The notes below the pieces were generated by a model. The model made no database searches. It saw only the letters and a program-made list of their open reading frames with translations, and was not told the origin of the DNA. Shown in pieces: positions 32,311 through 46,901 of a DNA stretch of 64,000 nt. A program made the position numbers and the translations under genes. This stretch comes from Allacma fusca (taxonomy: Eukaryota > Arthropoda > Collembola > Symphypleona > Sminthuridae): positions 47,874,847 to 47,938,846 of the forward strand of contig OX359248.1 of the NCBI GenBank assembly GCA_947179485.1, read 5' to 3'. Every line of letters begins with the position of its first letter. Positions within the stretch are counted from its first letter, which is position 1.

Positions 32311-33927
32311 AGCTTTCTGCAAATTACACCCATTTTCTTGTACTTATACGCCCGCCGTAAATCATACTTATAAATACAACACCTTACTGGGAGATAACGG
32401 GATCTAAAAGATTAGTCAACAAAGGTAAGAGTATGAAACAGCACCACGTTCCTGTATCTTTACGAGCGATCCACAAAACTAGACGCAATCCATAGGAACA
32501 ACTTTAATCCTGATCCTAATCAATGCGAACAGGCCTGGTTGAGTAAATTAAGAGACAATGAAACGGAACTCTTGTCTCCAGTAACACAACATTCTGGCTG
32601 AAGCCACAAATTATTTCATTAGCCCAAATATGAAATGAAATATCCCACACACTCGAAAATGAAATACTGCAGGAGTAGAAGCTGAAGAATCCCCGATTAG
32701 ATACAGTGTATATCAGAGAAACTCGCACCTACTCAAATGCTAATTTCTGAGAGAGTAACAGCATAAAACAAGAGGAAATTCAGGGAGCTAATCTAGGTGG
32801 CCAATATGATTTGGAGTAATGTGGTTGTATCTGTAACGGCATAATAGCAAGTGAGTGTACTCTCCCTGACAGTGCTTATACTTGCATAAATGCAGAGGCC
32901 TATTTGTACAGTTCCACATGGCACCATAAATATGGAATGCTTTGAAGTGATGATATTCCCAAATTGTAGCAATGACTTGAATGCAACACTGGCGCCTTTC
33001 CGCTGAATAGGTCTGACTGAGAGAAGAGTGAGAGTGCAAAGTGTGAGGGAGATAGGGAGGAAACTATAGATAGGGTTAGGACTCCATGGAAATAAAAGCA
33101 TATGAATAGAAAATCGTTTGAGTTAGCTTGAAAGGATTTCTCAACTGGAGGATGAAAAGTGTGGAAAGAAAATAACCGGATTTGATGAGTCAATTGTATT
33201 TTGAGCAGAGCACACAAGAGAGAAGTGTTCCTGGGACCTTATAAGCCCGGAGTCCTTATAGAGAGTTACAAGGGACTACTGTACATATGTAAGCCCTGTG
33301 ACCAAAAAGCCCCAAGTCAGATGAGCCAACTCAATATCCTCTCCATGTCTACTTACACCACCCTCTTATATCCATCTGTGAGACGTCCTGGATTCCTTCA
33401 AAAAAGATGTAGCTCCATTCGTCATTTCTTATTAGCTTTTACAATCAACACTTGAATGGCTCACGGCCCAAGGAACTTACAGCACCACCCTTCACTTGCA
33501 ATAATAATATTGACGACTGCAATATTTGTCGATTCCTTACGATTTCACGCATTGGGCACGCAGACAGCTGTTTGCTGGTCTTATATACATATCTACTTTC
33601 CCTGTATTTCAACAGGGCATAATCCCACTCTATTTATACGGAGAGTTTTCTTTACGGCTTTGCAATTATATGCATACACCTAAGTCTGTCTAAGTACATA
33701 TGTATTTATACAGGCGTGGAGAATTCACTCCCAGCCCAGCGACAGTTTTAGTATTGACATCCTGCTGGTCACTCTGGAAAGTTATCACTTGTGTGAGCTC
33801 CAACCATCATTTCCCCCCTTGACCAGACCAGGGGTATGTAGATATACAGAGACACGTGTGGTTAAGTCTTTTGGAAGTTTATTTGCACGAGGTTTGAATT
33901 TGCCAGAGGACATAAAATATTTTGCTT

Positions 33928-34017
33928 GTATGTGTGTATGTGTATGTGTGTGTATGTATGTGTGTGTGGATATAGAAATAGTCACAGGCGCACATACACA
34001 CACACACACACACACAT
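33928..34017. repeat. (TG)n followed by (CA)n, potential long hairpin
   Basis: A TG/TATG tract (33928-33968) is followed 22 bp later by a CA tract (33991-34017). The two arms are imperfectly complementary and could fold into one hairpin. Confidence 0.85.
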
Positions 34018-36879
34018 CCATCCAACAGAGAGAGTTAATTGAGTGCGTGAAGCCGCAGTGAAGTCATTGCAGAGTGTGGAGGTAAATGGTGGAATGTAGA
34101 GGAGTCATAAATTACATCGCGTTTACTTTAGTGATTAGCGAAGCAGTAGTACATTGGGAGAGGAAAAGGAGTGGAAAGAAAAGCAAATTTTAATGGAAAG
34201 GCGAAGCAAAATAAGGTGAAATGCTAAGCAGAGGGTTGATTCAGTGGATGAGTGGAGTAAACCGGTCCAGGAGTCCATTCCACTCCAGACATCCCCTACA
34301 TACTCCCCTCACATCCCTACATATGTATCTCCGTACAGAGTTCTCTAAAGAGGATTTAGAATAAACTTAATTTATACATCAAGCCTTCCTACAGCCTTCA
34401 CAGACATGAAAAATAGCAACTTGTTTTCCTTTTGTATCCCAACTCCCTGCATCTCTCCTGGCTCCGTGGCTTCACCACAATAAGAAAAATGAGAATTCTA
34501 TGGTAAATTATGCATTGGTGCTGGAATGCTGCAAGAGCGGGGCTCTTGTAAAAGTTCACTTCACAAAGACAACCTGGGCTCAGGATACAGCCTGACAGGG
34601 AGTTTATGCGAGCAGTAACCATTTCGCGAATTTGGTTTTTCGCACGGAATATTAAAACTTGTGTCTTCTCACACTTACCTGGTTCATCTCATCCCATACA
34701 GTATCCATGTGGGACTACACCTGTACATACATATGATTATATAGGTATACATAATTAAAATAAAGTCCTATATTATGGAACAGCTCCACTTGTAGTAGCT
34801 ATGAAGGGACAAGCTTGGCGTTGAGCTCATCACAATTTATATGAGGAGTATTTAGATATACGTAATCTATAAAATTTCGTGGTGAGTTATAGCTTGGGAT
34901 ATGTCGAGCTGAGGGGCTGGAGACAGACGGTGATGGGAAAAAATAGAGATGATCATAATTATAGGGAGGGATAATTATTATGCAGCTCTTATGAACAGGG
35001 ACAGCTTCATCATCCATTGAAACATTTTCCTTAAGTTGGATTAATGCTCAGTTGAACATGCTCAACAGCCTTGTTCACCCATAATAAAACAAGTGATTGT
35101 GTGCAGCTGGGAGCGTTCCATGGAGTATAGGGAGAGCACGTGTGTGTGTGTGTGTATGTAGATATGTATGTATGTGTGTGTCTATACCCTGCAGATGACT
35201 CCCAATGAATGGTTGGGGCCACATGGAGAGCACTTGTGCGAGCGTTATCCGACTGTAGGTAGATATTTATAAGAATTATATGGAGTACAAAAATTTGCAG
35301 AATTCCAAGCGGAGTGGGCTGGTGAATAATTAATGAGGAGTGGGTACAAAAGATAGGCATTCATTATTTACAGAAGGTATTGTTATGCCATGACTATTAT
35401 AGACATATATCTACTCCTCAAGTCAGGAGTGTTACAGTTACAGGGGAATGGGAGTATTTTAGCATGTGTAGAGATTGTAGCGGAAGATCGGAAATGATAG
35501 GTATTAATACAATGTCTAAATTCCGAAGCGACTGTCAAAGATTGAAGCTGAAGCCAAGATCGTGCTCTTGAATATTTCCCCGTTGGAAGTGCGAGGGTGG
35601 GATATGGACGGTTCCAAAGATACACTCCTACTTTTCCTATGTCTGGTTTCATTATCAACCCACTTCCAGATAATTCCTTTATGTAATCAATGCATGGCAG
35701 AGGCAAGAGGAAGAAAGACCTCCCAGTATATATCTACGGACTGCACTACACACAAACACACATACAAACACACACACACACACACACAGTCAAGTAGTAG
35801 TTAGTGAAAGAGCAGTGGAGCGAAAAAGATAAATGACGATTTGTTGTCGACGGACAAAAACTCTTGAGCTTTCTCTCTTGCCATTTAAACGACTTATCTC
35901 TCTGCAAACATGTCTTTATTATGGGATATTCCCGGCCGTTGGCCCGTTCCCTCCTGAAAAGTTTCCCCGACGTTTTCTCTATACTTTATAACTTACTGCT
36001 TCAGCCTTTGGCTGTGGCAGTGCTTCAGATACAATTGGAACTGTAAAACTATATAGTAACTTGTAGCCACCATGGCACTCTGGGATGGCATGTGTGCCTT
36101 TAGTCTCGTCAGGGATATAACAGTATCCAGGGAAGTCCCTGTACGTATGAGCCCATGTGCCCAACTTTCGGTTAGAAATACAAGCTGAAATTACTAATGC
36201 ACATGATATATAGCCTGGAAGGAAATACATACATAGATTCTATGTACATGGTTTGTTTCAGAAATCACAGAAAATGTCCTACCTTATAGAGTTTGGGGTT
36301 ACTGTAACATGGTACTTGGCATAATTATATAACGAAAATTATATGAGTAGATACACCGGAGCAGGATACAGTAATGTACTCTCTGTAAAAGAGCACTCCG
36401 AAAAGGGGCAAAATTTGACTTTTGCAACATGTATGTACTCATAGGTACTTTATAGAGTGGGATATCTTGTAGGGTAAGGAGAAAAATTGACATTGTGATA
36501 AATGGAAGTGGTCTAAATAATTTTGCCCTATAGAGAAAATAGTGCTTTTTAATACTATCAGTGTGGTTTCGTATAGAGAAAGTACACTTTACTAGGTAGA
36601 TAATGGGCAAGTTCTCAATTTCATTGTACCTGCTACTCACAATCAGTAACATTTTGGAACTTGTGCATGGTACATGGTACGAACTTCTGGTAACATATCG
36701 TACGCCTTCTATGTACCTGCAGATTTGAACTCGGTACAGCATAGTCAGTGACACTGTCCCTGGAGCTACTGTCATCACGGTAAGGGTATTTAGTAGATCT
36801 CTTGGACTATAGGGTAGTTGTGGATATACGGGTATAGCGGACAGGGCATGCTGAAGGAGAGGTAAAATTCTGACGGAAT

Positions 36880-36881
<2 letters not shown>

Positions 36882-36910
<29 letters not shown>

Positions 36911-36911
36911 G
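36882..36911. repeat. (GA)n microsatellite
   Basis: Fourteen to fifteen GA units. On the minus strand it encodes the Ser-Leu stretch of an otherwise unexplained 235-codon open frame at 36299-37006. Confidence 0.9.
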
Positions 36912-37726
36912 CTGAGAGAAGAATCTGAAATCTTGAGCCCTTCCCGTCTCCCACTTGTCACTGCATGAGGAGGCGGGATGAATGAGGTCGTCTTGAAAAA
37001 AGTCACGGAATGGAATGGAAAGAGACATTGGAATAATAATCCGGAATAGCGTCAGTTGGCCACTTCATCATAAATGCGGAGAGACGTAACAAGAAAATAA
37101 TTGCTATTGCTCTTCTCCCTTAGACGGACGAGATAGACCTATCCCGCCCCAAATCTAGTGGCATCATCGTCTTAGTGTAGATACTCCTATAGTTGAGAAA
37201 ATCAAGGCTGGTCTTGGCTCGTGAGAAAGCAATAGAATTGTAAGCTCCTTTTGGATTCCCCCACTATATATGGATATATATCTATATATATATAAGTATA
37301 CTTGCATATATATGTATACACACACAGGGAATGATTAATATGGTGCAGGGTACCAAAGTCTCAGGCTTTTCCAAAGATTCCAATCCTTTACTTCCCGGCA
37401 AGCTCTCACTAGTAACATTCTCTTTCAGAAATTACCGTCTCGAAAGACAAATCCTCTCAAAATTGTGTGCATTCATGGGTTCGGCTCCATTTCGCATACA
37501 CTCTTCTATTCCCGGCTCATTTATTCCCAAATCTGCTCGTCTTTTTCTCCCTCCCTTCCTCTCCCTCCCTTCCTCCTCTTCTTCCTCTCAAATTCAATAT
37601 CAGTTTCCCCTGGGAATTTTTTTCAACAAGTTGCTGATAAACTTCGATATTGAATTGGGAGGAGATTTAAAAAATAATAAAAAAAAAACAATAAAAATCC
37701 CCAAAAGAAGCATTGTTACAAAATGA

Positions 37727-37732
37727 TTTATT
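37727..37732 (-). promoter_or_regulatory. Polyadenylation signal of the WFDC1-like gene
   Basis: AATAAA on the minus strand about 180 nt past the stop codon of the WFDC1-like gene, in an AT-rich 3' flank. The position is reasonable for a 3' untranslated region. Confidence 0.5.
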
Positions 37733-37912
37733 TCACAAGCATCATATAATAATATTCTCTGGATTTACATTAAGTATAGATATAGTAGTAGTATATGGGG
37801 CATAGGTGGTAAAGTCCTAGGATAATATATATCATGGTGGAGTTTACACAAAAATGTTCATCTACAAAGAAGAATAAATTGAATTTTTTTTAAAGAGCTA
37901 AAAATATGAAGA

Positions 37913-40900
37913 TCATCTGGAAGAAGCTGAAGCTGGGAGGAGGTCGATGGCAGTGACTGCTGTCTCAACCCGATCCTTGTCAACATTGACGGTGCAGACG
38001 ACGTCTCCATGGGAGCACGTGCTGTGTGGATATTTCAAATAATTAATTAACCTCGACGTCCCTACTAATTGCTTTCCATCTGATTCGTCTCAGCACTAAT
38101 TTATCATGAGCTTCTCCATTTACCGACAGGCATCCGCACAACACTCCCAGGCCCTCACGTGTACTTCCCTTGATTAATTAGCCTGTAATAGCTCTTACTG
38201 GAAGTAGCATTTTCTTATGAGATTAATTTCCCTACAAATGGCTTCATATTTTATGTAGAATCCGCCAATAGATTAAATTTCCGTTCCTTTTAATAAATTC
38301 TCGTAATAAAATTACTTGACGGAGTCCTGTTTACAGATATCTACGGAAAATAAATTTCAAAGGAAATGACTCTTCACTCTGTACCTCTCGTACTAGGAAG
38401 TAGTTCACAGTTACCTACTACAAAATCATTTACTCCGAATACTCATCAAATGGAAAGACTCAGTCAAGCTTCTCAACATCTGGAAAGATTCCCAAAGTGC
38501 TCACCAAGAGTGGACATGTTGGTATTTCCGGAAGAGCCGTAAATGCTCGTACTGTTGGGCGTTGAGGAAGCAGCCTCCGGGAAGAGCAATCGTCTCAGGC
38601 GTCACTTGTGCATTCATGAGTGACTTCGGACCTAAACTTGTTGCCGTAGTGGTTTCCGTTGAGTTACTCAAACCCTTCAGCTCCGTTTCCTCCAGCCAGT
38701 CAAAAGCTGCAAATTAGTTGTTTACAAAACATTAGCACTTCTCAATATCTATCTGAATTCTGTTCCGGCAGTTCCCAACTCTACATAAAAAGTCTACACT
38801 CAGTCAAAGAGCATCTGGGGGCATGTATCTTCAGTATGTATCTGTGGTATGTTTCTGGGGTATGTATTTGGAGGGACATTTGGAAATATTGGATGATCTG
38901 TACGGATGGGAGTTCCAGTGTCATGTGGGATATAGCAATGTAAATCTTTAGGTCTGATTTAGGAATTCGGAGTGTACCCAGAGGAGGATCCACTCTTGGT
39001 TGACAGGAATGGATGCAGCCGTTGTAGCAACAAACCAGGGAATCGTCAGAGCTGCAGTCCGAATCCTTGATGCATTTCCTCCGGCGACACAGTCTCGTGT
39101 CAGATGTGATTGCGGGGGGATGCTGTGGAGGCGGACAACGCTCATCTTCATGTTTCTTCAACGAGAATGGCCCGGTGCTCTGTGGAAGTCAAGCAAAGCT
39201 TAGCTTCAGTTAAGACATTACAAACATTGGATCCACATGCACGCATTTTACGAATGTACATAAATATGGGTATACTCCATGGAGCGTACGTACATTTATC
39301 TGATGCTCAGCTGAAGCTCTGAAGCAAAAATGTAAACAAATCCTAATAAAAAATTAGCTTTGACAGAAATAGCAGTCGTAGACACCCAAAGGTCTCTGCA
39401 CATGAGGAAGGATTTGATGGCACAAGTGCATTCTCTCTCATGCATTATTGCTACAAATTGCTCCCACGAATTTTGATACAAAAAATTACACGCACAAAAA
39501 TACCCGGGGAACCTTTGGGCTAAAGCATGTCGAATATTGGAGTCATTTAAACGCAGAATTATTCTGAATATAAAGCTCACGCTTGGAGTGCATAACCCCC
39601 ACGTGAGATCTCGTGCATTCTGCATGCGTTTGATTAGAGACTGTTTTATTGCACAGTTTCAGACTTGAGCCTTCCTTGTTGTTACTTACGGACGGGGCTA
39701 TAGTTATAGGAGATTATAAGGTTTTAGGAATGGCTAAAAAAGGAAGCTCACTCAGGAGACACAGTGCAAGGAGCAATTGGAGAAAAGGATGATCCAGCGT
39801 CTCTCATACTGCTTAGCTAAGAATTCTCGAGTCATTTGGCAAGAGATGTTAATAAGACAAGACTTTGTTCATATCTTCGAACGTGGTTCATTCTCATTAT
39901 TACAAAAACACCCAGACACCCTCTCCTAGTGTACCTATTCAGACTAATTTTCCTACGGAGGAAATTCCAACATTATCTTTCAGTAACTCTACTCCATGGA
40001 CGCACATGGCACTACTGCCTGTACGAAACTCCATATACCACTTGAGCCTACAAGGTTGGGCATAAGTGGAGAAAAAGTCGACAAATTCTAGCTCGAGTTA
40101 CTGACTCCAAGCTCAAATGACGCTGGGAGTATTCTCTCTTGAAAATATTTATCAAACATTGGAGGTTTCTAATTTCAGCGTCCCAAGGCTGTGCTAATGT
40201 GAACTGACGTAAATAAGCCTCAGTGCGGGTTTCGTCAGTGAAGGGGTAAAATGATCCAGATGCATTTTTCGATTACAAGCAAAATGATCCATGTGAAGTT
40301 TTCCCTAGGAGCAAAATGAACTAAATATAAAATAACAGCCATTAAACTATACATAATACTTGTAGATCAGTTTGCTGGTAATAAAACTCCCTCCGGATCA
40401 TTTTCCCTTTCATCCAGAATTCATCTAGATCATTTTGCCTCTCCGCCGAAGGGTTTGCAACTGACAATCAACACAGATATTAGGATGGAACACAATGCTA
40501 CAGATCTTATTAGCAGGATCCTGCCTGCAAGTTAAAGTGTGCCTGCTAAACCTGCATAATAGTCTACTAATATCCCTCCCATTATCATACATGTAGTTAT
40601 GATAGGATGGAGCTGTCGACAATTACATATGGGGCTGCATACAAAATACTTGCCAGGAACATTTGTGCACAGTGATATTCCTTCCACACATGAATATCAA
40701 TCGTCTGATTTCCTTTGAAAGTGTCTTAATTTCCATGTGAGCTGAACTCTCAACAGCAGCCTCTGCCTCTCCCTGTGACTCCTTTCGTAGTGGATGGGCT
40801 CGAAGCCGTCAATTATGTTCGAGGAGAAGTGACGTTGACGTGCACTGTTCCCTCAATACGAATCACATTTGGACACTGAACAAAATACTAATTGTCGGTT

Positions 40901-41393
40901 CAGCCGACGCAGCATAGTAGCAGCATGAGGAGCAGGGGCGAGAGGAAAAATAAAGCAAATTACTCCAGTGTGTTAGAAAATTCTTTCTTGAGCAGCCATA
41001 CATAACGTTATACAAAGCCCAGGGATATCCCTATACATACACACTGCATTGCAGGTCCCAAATCCAAGTCTGTACAGCCTGGTAATACTCTGCTGGGGTG
41101 TCTTATTAGGTGTCTGTAAGTGTCCGTCTCAAGGTATCATTTTAGCATGGGAGTGTGAGTGCGGAGTTACACATTAGAACGAAGTGTTAAATGATGTCTG
41201 AGAAGGTACAAAGGACGGGGCTTGGGTATATCAGTACATGGGAATTTAATTACACCATGGGGAAAATACATATAAGGCGTGATGTAGATACGTAAAAGAG
41301 GGGAAAGATTGGAGTCAGCGAGCGGTAGTGATTATAGCACTAAGTTGGAAGCAATTGATCAGTTTCCCCCTCAATTTCTGTTTTCCTTGGCTA

Positions 41394-41453
<60 letters not shown>

Positions 41454-44400
41454 GTAGCTGGTCATTACAGGTCTCATATCTTTTCGGGAGCAGAAACCCA
41501 TGGCATGCCTTCCATCAAGAGAAAGGAAGACAGGAAGACGCTCAATTTTTATTATTTGTCTTGTTACTCTTTAATTCCTGAGTCGGAGTACACCAAACGC
41601 CCATCTCCGGACATTTATCTTGGCCTCTGCTATTATTTTCACTTTTCCTACCAAACCCCGCACACACTCTTCCAATAAAATATTAGACAAATACCGAACT
41701 AGACTCCTACTTTTAGTCTCTACCCCTATAGGCAGCAACCTCGAGCTGTGCACTTGAGCTGAGGGGAAAACACAAGTTCTGTAGATGGTATCTGACGATG
41801 TTGTTGCACACTGTATACGGCATAGCGTGTAGTTTATGCACCGACACATGCGATAGATCCCAATTACATTACTGTACAGTGAGAGACTCCTACAGGAGGT
41901 TCCTCCACACATGCATCTATCTATGTACATATGTATGTATGCCAGTCAATACCCTAGAAATTTATTGGAGGAAGGTAACAAACAACAAGACCATCCGTAA
42001 TAGATATGTTGATACTATCTACAGATATGTAGCTGGGAGGCTCACTATGGAAACGACATAGACACAATACAGGGGAAGACAATGGGCAGTAAAATATACG
42101 AGTCTGGTATGAGGACCGTCGGAGGAGCTAATAAGGAGCATAAGCCCTACAGAAATGATTTTATGAGGAATAAATTCTCGTTATTCCTCCGTAAATGATA
42201 ATTTCCAATGGGAAAGACAGGAGATGGAGAAAGAACAAGAGTGGAGTTCCCATAATGAGAGCAACAATTTTTTACGAGGAAAAACTACTTTATTGGATGG
42301 AAGGGGGGAGGGTAGGAATGCGTAGGAGGATGATAACAAATGACGTGTGTCAAGTCATGTTGGTAATCGTCTCGATGACGCTTCGGTTGTTTCTTCAAGG
42401 AGATACACACAGAGATTCATATATAGAAATTACTGGGGAAACACATATGTAGATACATACATAGATCCTCAGCTTGAGAACACCAGAAGGGACAGGATTG
42501 AGTAAGTAGCTAATGGTTTTTGCAGGAGTGGGATAATTTAGAGGAATAAAGTGAAATCCATGAGATTTAGTCCTTTTCATAAAGTAATTAAGGGGGTTGA
42601 GGAAGAGGAAAAAAAAGTCAATGCACTTGGAAATTATTTACGCGTCTTCAAGCCTAGGACTTTCCTATTTTTATAAGTATTTGGGATGAAAATTTCCCTG
42701 GCAACTGTGGATTTGTCCCCCTTTCAAGATTTCTCACCCGTGGTGCATGTGTCGTACTGTACGACGGCATGGATTAACAGCAGACATAGAGGCAGTCTGA
42801 GGAGGGTACATACATATGTCATGTGTTTATTTTAGCACTGGGTAATTGCAAGTCATATGCAGACCAGGGGCATAATTTGGTCGTTGATTGAAAGTCAGGG
42901 AGAGGCAGGAGTGATGAGACGATGGGAGAGATTTATGCTGGAGTGTGTCATGCCATTATTCCGTAACCCGCTTCATCTGAGCCTCATTCAAGTCGATCAA
43001 CTCCACTCAGGAAATCTCTCTCGTTTCCAAAGGGAGAATCCAATCCTGTAGTGGGATGATAGTCTCTCTAGGTATATTTATACGCACGACAGAAAAAATC
43101 ACACGGGGAATTTTTCTCTCGAATATATCCCTAGTATCTTTTTTTTTCTTACATGAAGTAAGCTCTCTGAAAAGCCCCGTCTTTTTTAACCCATAATTCT
43201 GTTTGCTTTTTCCTCCTATATTAACTGGGACACATTGTGAGACTTAGGATGAATGTCATAACATGACATTTATGCCGAGCCATTTTTTAACAAGCTGGGT
43301 CTGTTTTGCAGCACCAGTACACTACAGTAGCAACAGCCTTAGATTTTTTTTCCTCGACCGTCTAAAAGCCCAAGGTTCCCTTTAAATTCCTTAGATATAC
43401 AATTCACAGTCATTATAGCTTGCAAAAACTATTCCACTCAACTATCACACTATGTATGGGAATACAAACATTGAGCACATATAGTCTCAATGTCCCAAGC
43501 AACACAAATAATTGCATACTTATGTCTTCCCAAATCTTTCAAGTGTTTCACTAACATCTCTGCATTAAAGTACTATAGTAATAGATATAGCTATATCGTA
43601 GTACAATCTGTATTAGGCCCAACGGTATTGCACAGTCTGCGTCATAGCTGAACTATAGAGTGCATCTTGTACGTACATCATCCTGCTATTATATGTAATT
43701 ATGTCAAATCACACACAGTACTTGTACAATGTACATGCATAGCTCCTACACATAAGTAGATATACATACACTGCATAAAGCATACACACACGACCTCAAA
43801 GAGATGGGATATACAAAGGTTATAAAAGGTTATAGGGATGTGGGAATGTACTAAAAACCAACTACATGTGTTTGTTTCAAAATGCCTCTGCTATGAATTG
43901 AGAGGAAAGTGAAGGCAAGGAGGGATGGTAAACTCACTCAGTAGATTTCTAAATAGTGAGTTCTGTAATTGTGGTACTAGTACATACTGTCATTGTATAA
44001 TTATAACCCGGGGATAGACCCCTAAGTATACTACAGAAGCATGTTTTTAACAAGAAGTTGGCATTTGAGCATTAAGTGCTTGTCGGAATGTGAGCACTGT
44101 ATGGTTTAGTGCATTATTGCACAGGAACGAATGTAGAGTAATGTATAGGTTGGACTAATTGAGAGGATCTGGGGGAGTGAGTCAATCCTAAGGTTGTTCC
44201 TAAATGAGAGGCAGAGGCCAACATCAAAGATACCCCGGGTTTTTCCTATAAAGTTATTACCATTGTCCGCCTTGACAACCCGGGATCATTATAGACCTAA
44301 TGGGTTAATCCCAGATGGTCTAATGAGGAAATATGAAAAACCAGGTAGGGCATTTACAGGGTAGGGAGTTGGTTGGAGGTCCTTGACATTTTGTGATTTC

Positions 44401-46848
44401 CTTGGCTGTTCCATCCATTAAGTAAGTATGTATGTATGTACGCTCCGAACTATACTCCTCACAATCTAAACTTCACCATTTCCTGGCGGGTGAGGAGATC
44501 TAATTTATTTGCCAGGGTAATAGATGCGTCTGGTGTTAGGAGCTTGTAAATTCCGATATAATCTATGATAATATCCCCTCGCACGAGTGTCGTACATCTA
44601 TTAATTATGGAGAAAAAAAAACTTTGGGAGTTTAGTTTACCATATAAGTGTACATATAAATATCTACGTGCATACTCACAGTTATGACTTGGGTCGGACT
44701 CAAGTCTACACTACATCTCGGATGATATGTCGACAGTTATGTCTCCAAAAATTTTCGTAACGTGTAAGACAGGGAGCCAAGAAAGTTGATAACAAAAGGA
44801 GAGATGGAGAGCAATGTCTCCTTTATAACTCTACTCCTCTCTCCCTACTTATGTATGTGCTACGGATGACTGGCTGGGCAAGGTTTCCACTCCATAATAA
44901 TAAATATACACAGATAGTGGTTTTTGCTACTGGGTCTATAGTTTGTGCAGGAGTCTCCTATGAAAATAACTTGAGGATACATAACACGAGATTGCCTCTT
45001 AATAACACTTTGTTTCTCATGTCAGGACTTTTTGTTTTCCCAGCAATAAGTTTACATAGCATGGTAGAGGTTTTTGTGGATGTCTGCATGTGTGCTCTCA
45101 CATATGTATGTGGGGACATACATATCGTTAGGTTTTTCCTACGGAAAGGATAGAGCCAACAAAAAACACTTTTCCAGGGTTTTGGTATACTTTCCATGGA
45201 TTTACTTCTGAGGATTTAGGAGGAATCACTGGGAAAAGTCCGTGTTTGTTGAGAGAGCTCTCCAAATATTTTGTGTCTATATACAAACGTGTGAATGAAG
45301 GTTTTCCAATGAAATTTACGACTCAAGGGATTTTTTTTTTCACTGAAGCTATCCCAAATTGATGTGTGTACTAGTTAGGTATATAGGGGTATATACATAT
45401 ATGTATGTACATGCATACCCCTGCATTTAATGTGTCTGCTTACAGTCATTGGGAATATTCAGAGATGTAAATATGAAGGGATGCTTGTGTGTGCAGTATT
45501 GATGTGTTTTTCTTCCACACGATTGATAATTATTCTGGCATGACTGAAATACCACTTTAATGACTGCCGTTCTAATTTATTCACACAGTTTGGAGCTCGC
45601 CGGTCCTAATCTTCTTTTAAATGCTTCCCTTTCAACACTGTTCTAAGCTCTGCTTATTTAAAATACTTTCCGAAGACCTTCGCCCTATTTCTAAATACTC
45701 TTCGAGGTATTCGGTCCAATCCGCTTACGCTCCACTGAAACTCCATGTGCTGGTACGTAAATACAGATACAGTCATTGTGCAACTCTACTGTAGGTATTT
45801 GTGCAACTGGAAACAGAATCCCCACATAATTAAAGGCGTTCCCAAGCGGTCTCGGGGTAAAGAAGTTAGACTATAGAGAGGTACTTGCCTTGTAGGAATA
45901 TCCCAGCAAATAAAATAAATTGCTTTCATCTATACTTCAGGCAAAATATCCTCCTTCTTTGAGCACTCACACGTAAAAAAAAATATAAAAAAATGCTACA
46001 CGTCTTGACATATGGAATGTGATAGACATTTTTATATCTTCAGAACTGCATACTTAATTCCAAGAAATAATTGCTTTCATTAACTTCAATTACCTCAACT
46101 TCCAAGAATAAATTCCCATTTCCCCCCATTTCTCCAACACCCTAGCCAAGGAGAGGATTCAGGAATGGTTCATTTTTTTTAATAAATTGCCCTGCCTTGC
46201 CTTTTGTGCCAATGCCCCATGCCACTACTACTACTACTACAACTACTACTACACAGCTGCATCCTACAGGCTCCATTCAATGCATGTGCATATAATATAT
46301 GGGTAGTTTATGAAGGAGAACTGGAAAAAGGAAAAGAATAACTGGTAGCATTTAAATTTTGAAGTTAAAAAACCTCATGCTGATATCATGCTGTTTTATA
46401 GTTAACATAAATACATATGTGGATGATACATGTGCAAAAACCTCTGGAAGCAATTCCCATTGGAATCCTCCTCCACCAAGTTCTAGTTCCACCCAAATGC
46501 AGACATAAAAATGCAGAACAGTGAGTATGTACACTGTACTTCTCCTATGTATATAGAAGCCAACTTGGAACATTGACACAGACACATTGTCTACGACTGT
46601 AAGGTTAGCATGTTACAAGTTGTTAACTCTGAAGACATAACAAGTTTGCAGAGATAGCAGAAGACAAAGATTCCATTTACGACAGACACGTACATAGATA
46701 TAGAAACAGATCAGAGGCTTGTTTTGTTGGCAATTTGTAGGCAAAACTGCCGAAACAGACAAAGCTTCGTAATTACTGGGGGTGTTGGAACATCTCAAAA
46801 CTACAGACTTTCAATTTAACTGGAAAGATAAAGAATGAGAGAGAGTGA

Positions 46849-46901
<53 letters not shown>

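Larger units (their letters stand above)
21597..37912. other. 16-kb spacer without a recognisable gene
   Basis: The spacer lies between the transferrin-receptor-like gene and the WFDC1-like gene. Open frames here are short or run through simple repeats that encode Ser-Leu or Arg-Glu strings. I recognise no protein, tRNA or rRNA. It contains GA/CT tracts (22925-22953, 26199-26282, 31293-31319, 36882-36911), CA/TG tracts (24132-24152, 27290-27322, 33928-34017, 35138-35183, 35767-35788), a hairpin cluster at 27.6-29.4 kb and part of a small repeat at 32236-32310. The 5' region nearest 21.6 kb should include the promoter of the transferrin-receptor-like gene, but no clear core element is visible. 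Confidence 0.6.

Noticed and set aside
35595-35804. Short plus-strand frame with a hydrophobic start (MDGSKDTLLLFLCLVSLS) as a secreted peptide
   Set aside because: The frame runs into a CA microsatellite and ends there. There is no cysteine pattern or clear continuing exon.
41309-41581. Open frames rich in Ser-Leu or Arg-Glu here and near 22.8, 23.3, 26.2, 36.9 and 48.3 kb
   Set aside because: They are translations of CT/GA microsatellites, which lack stop codons in some frames. No homology is seen outside the repeat.
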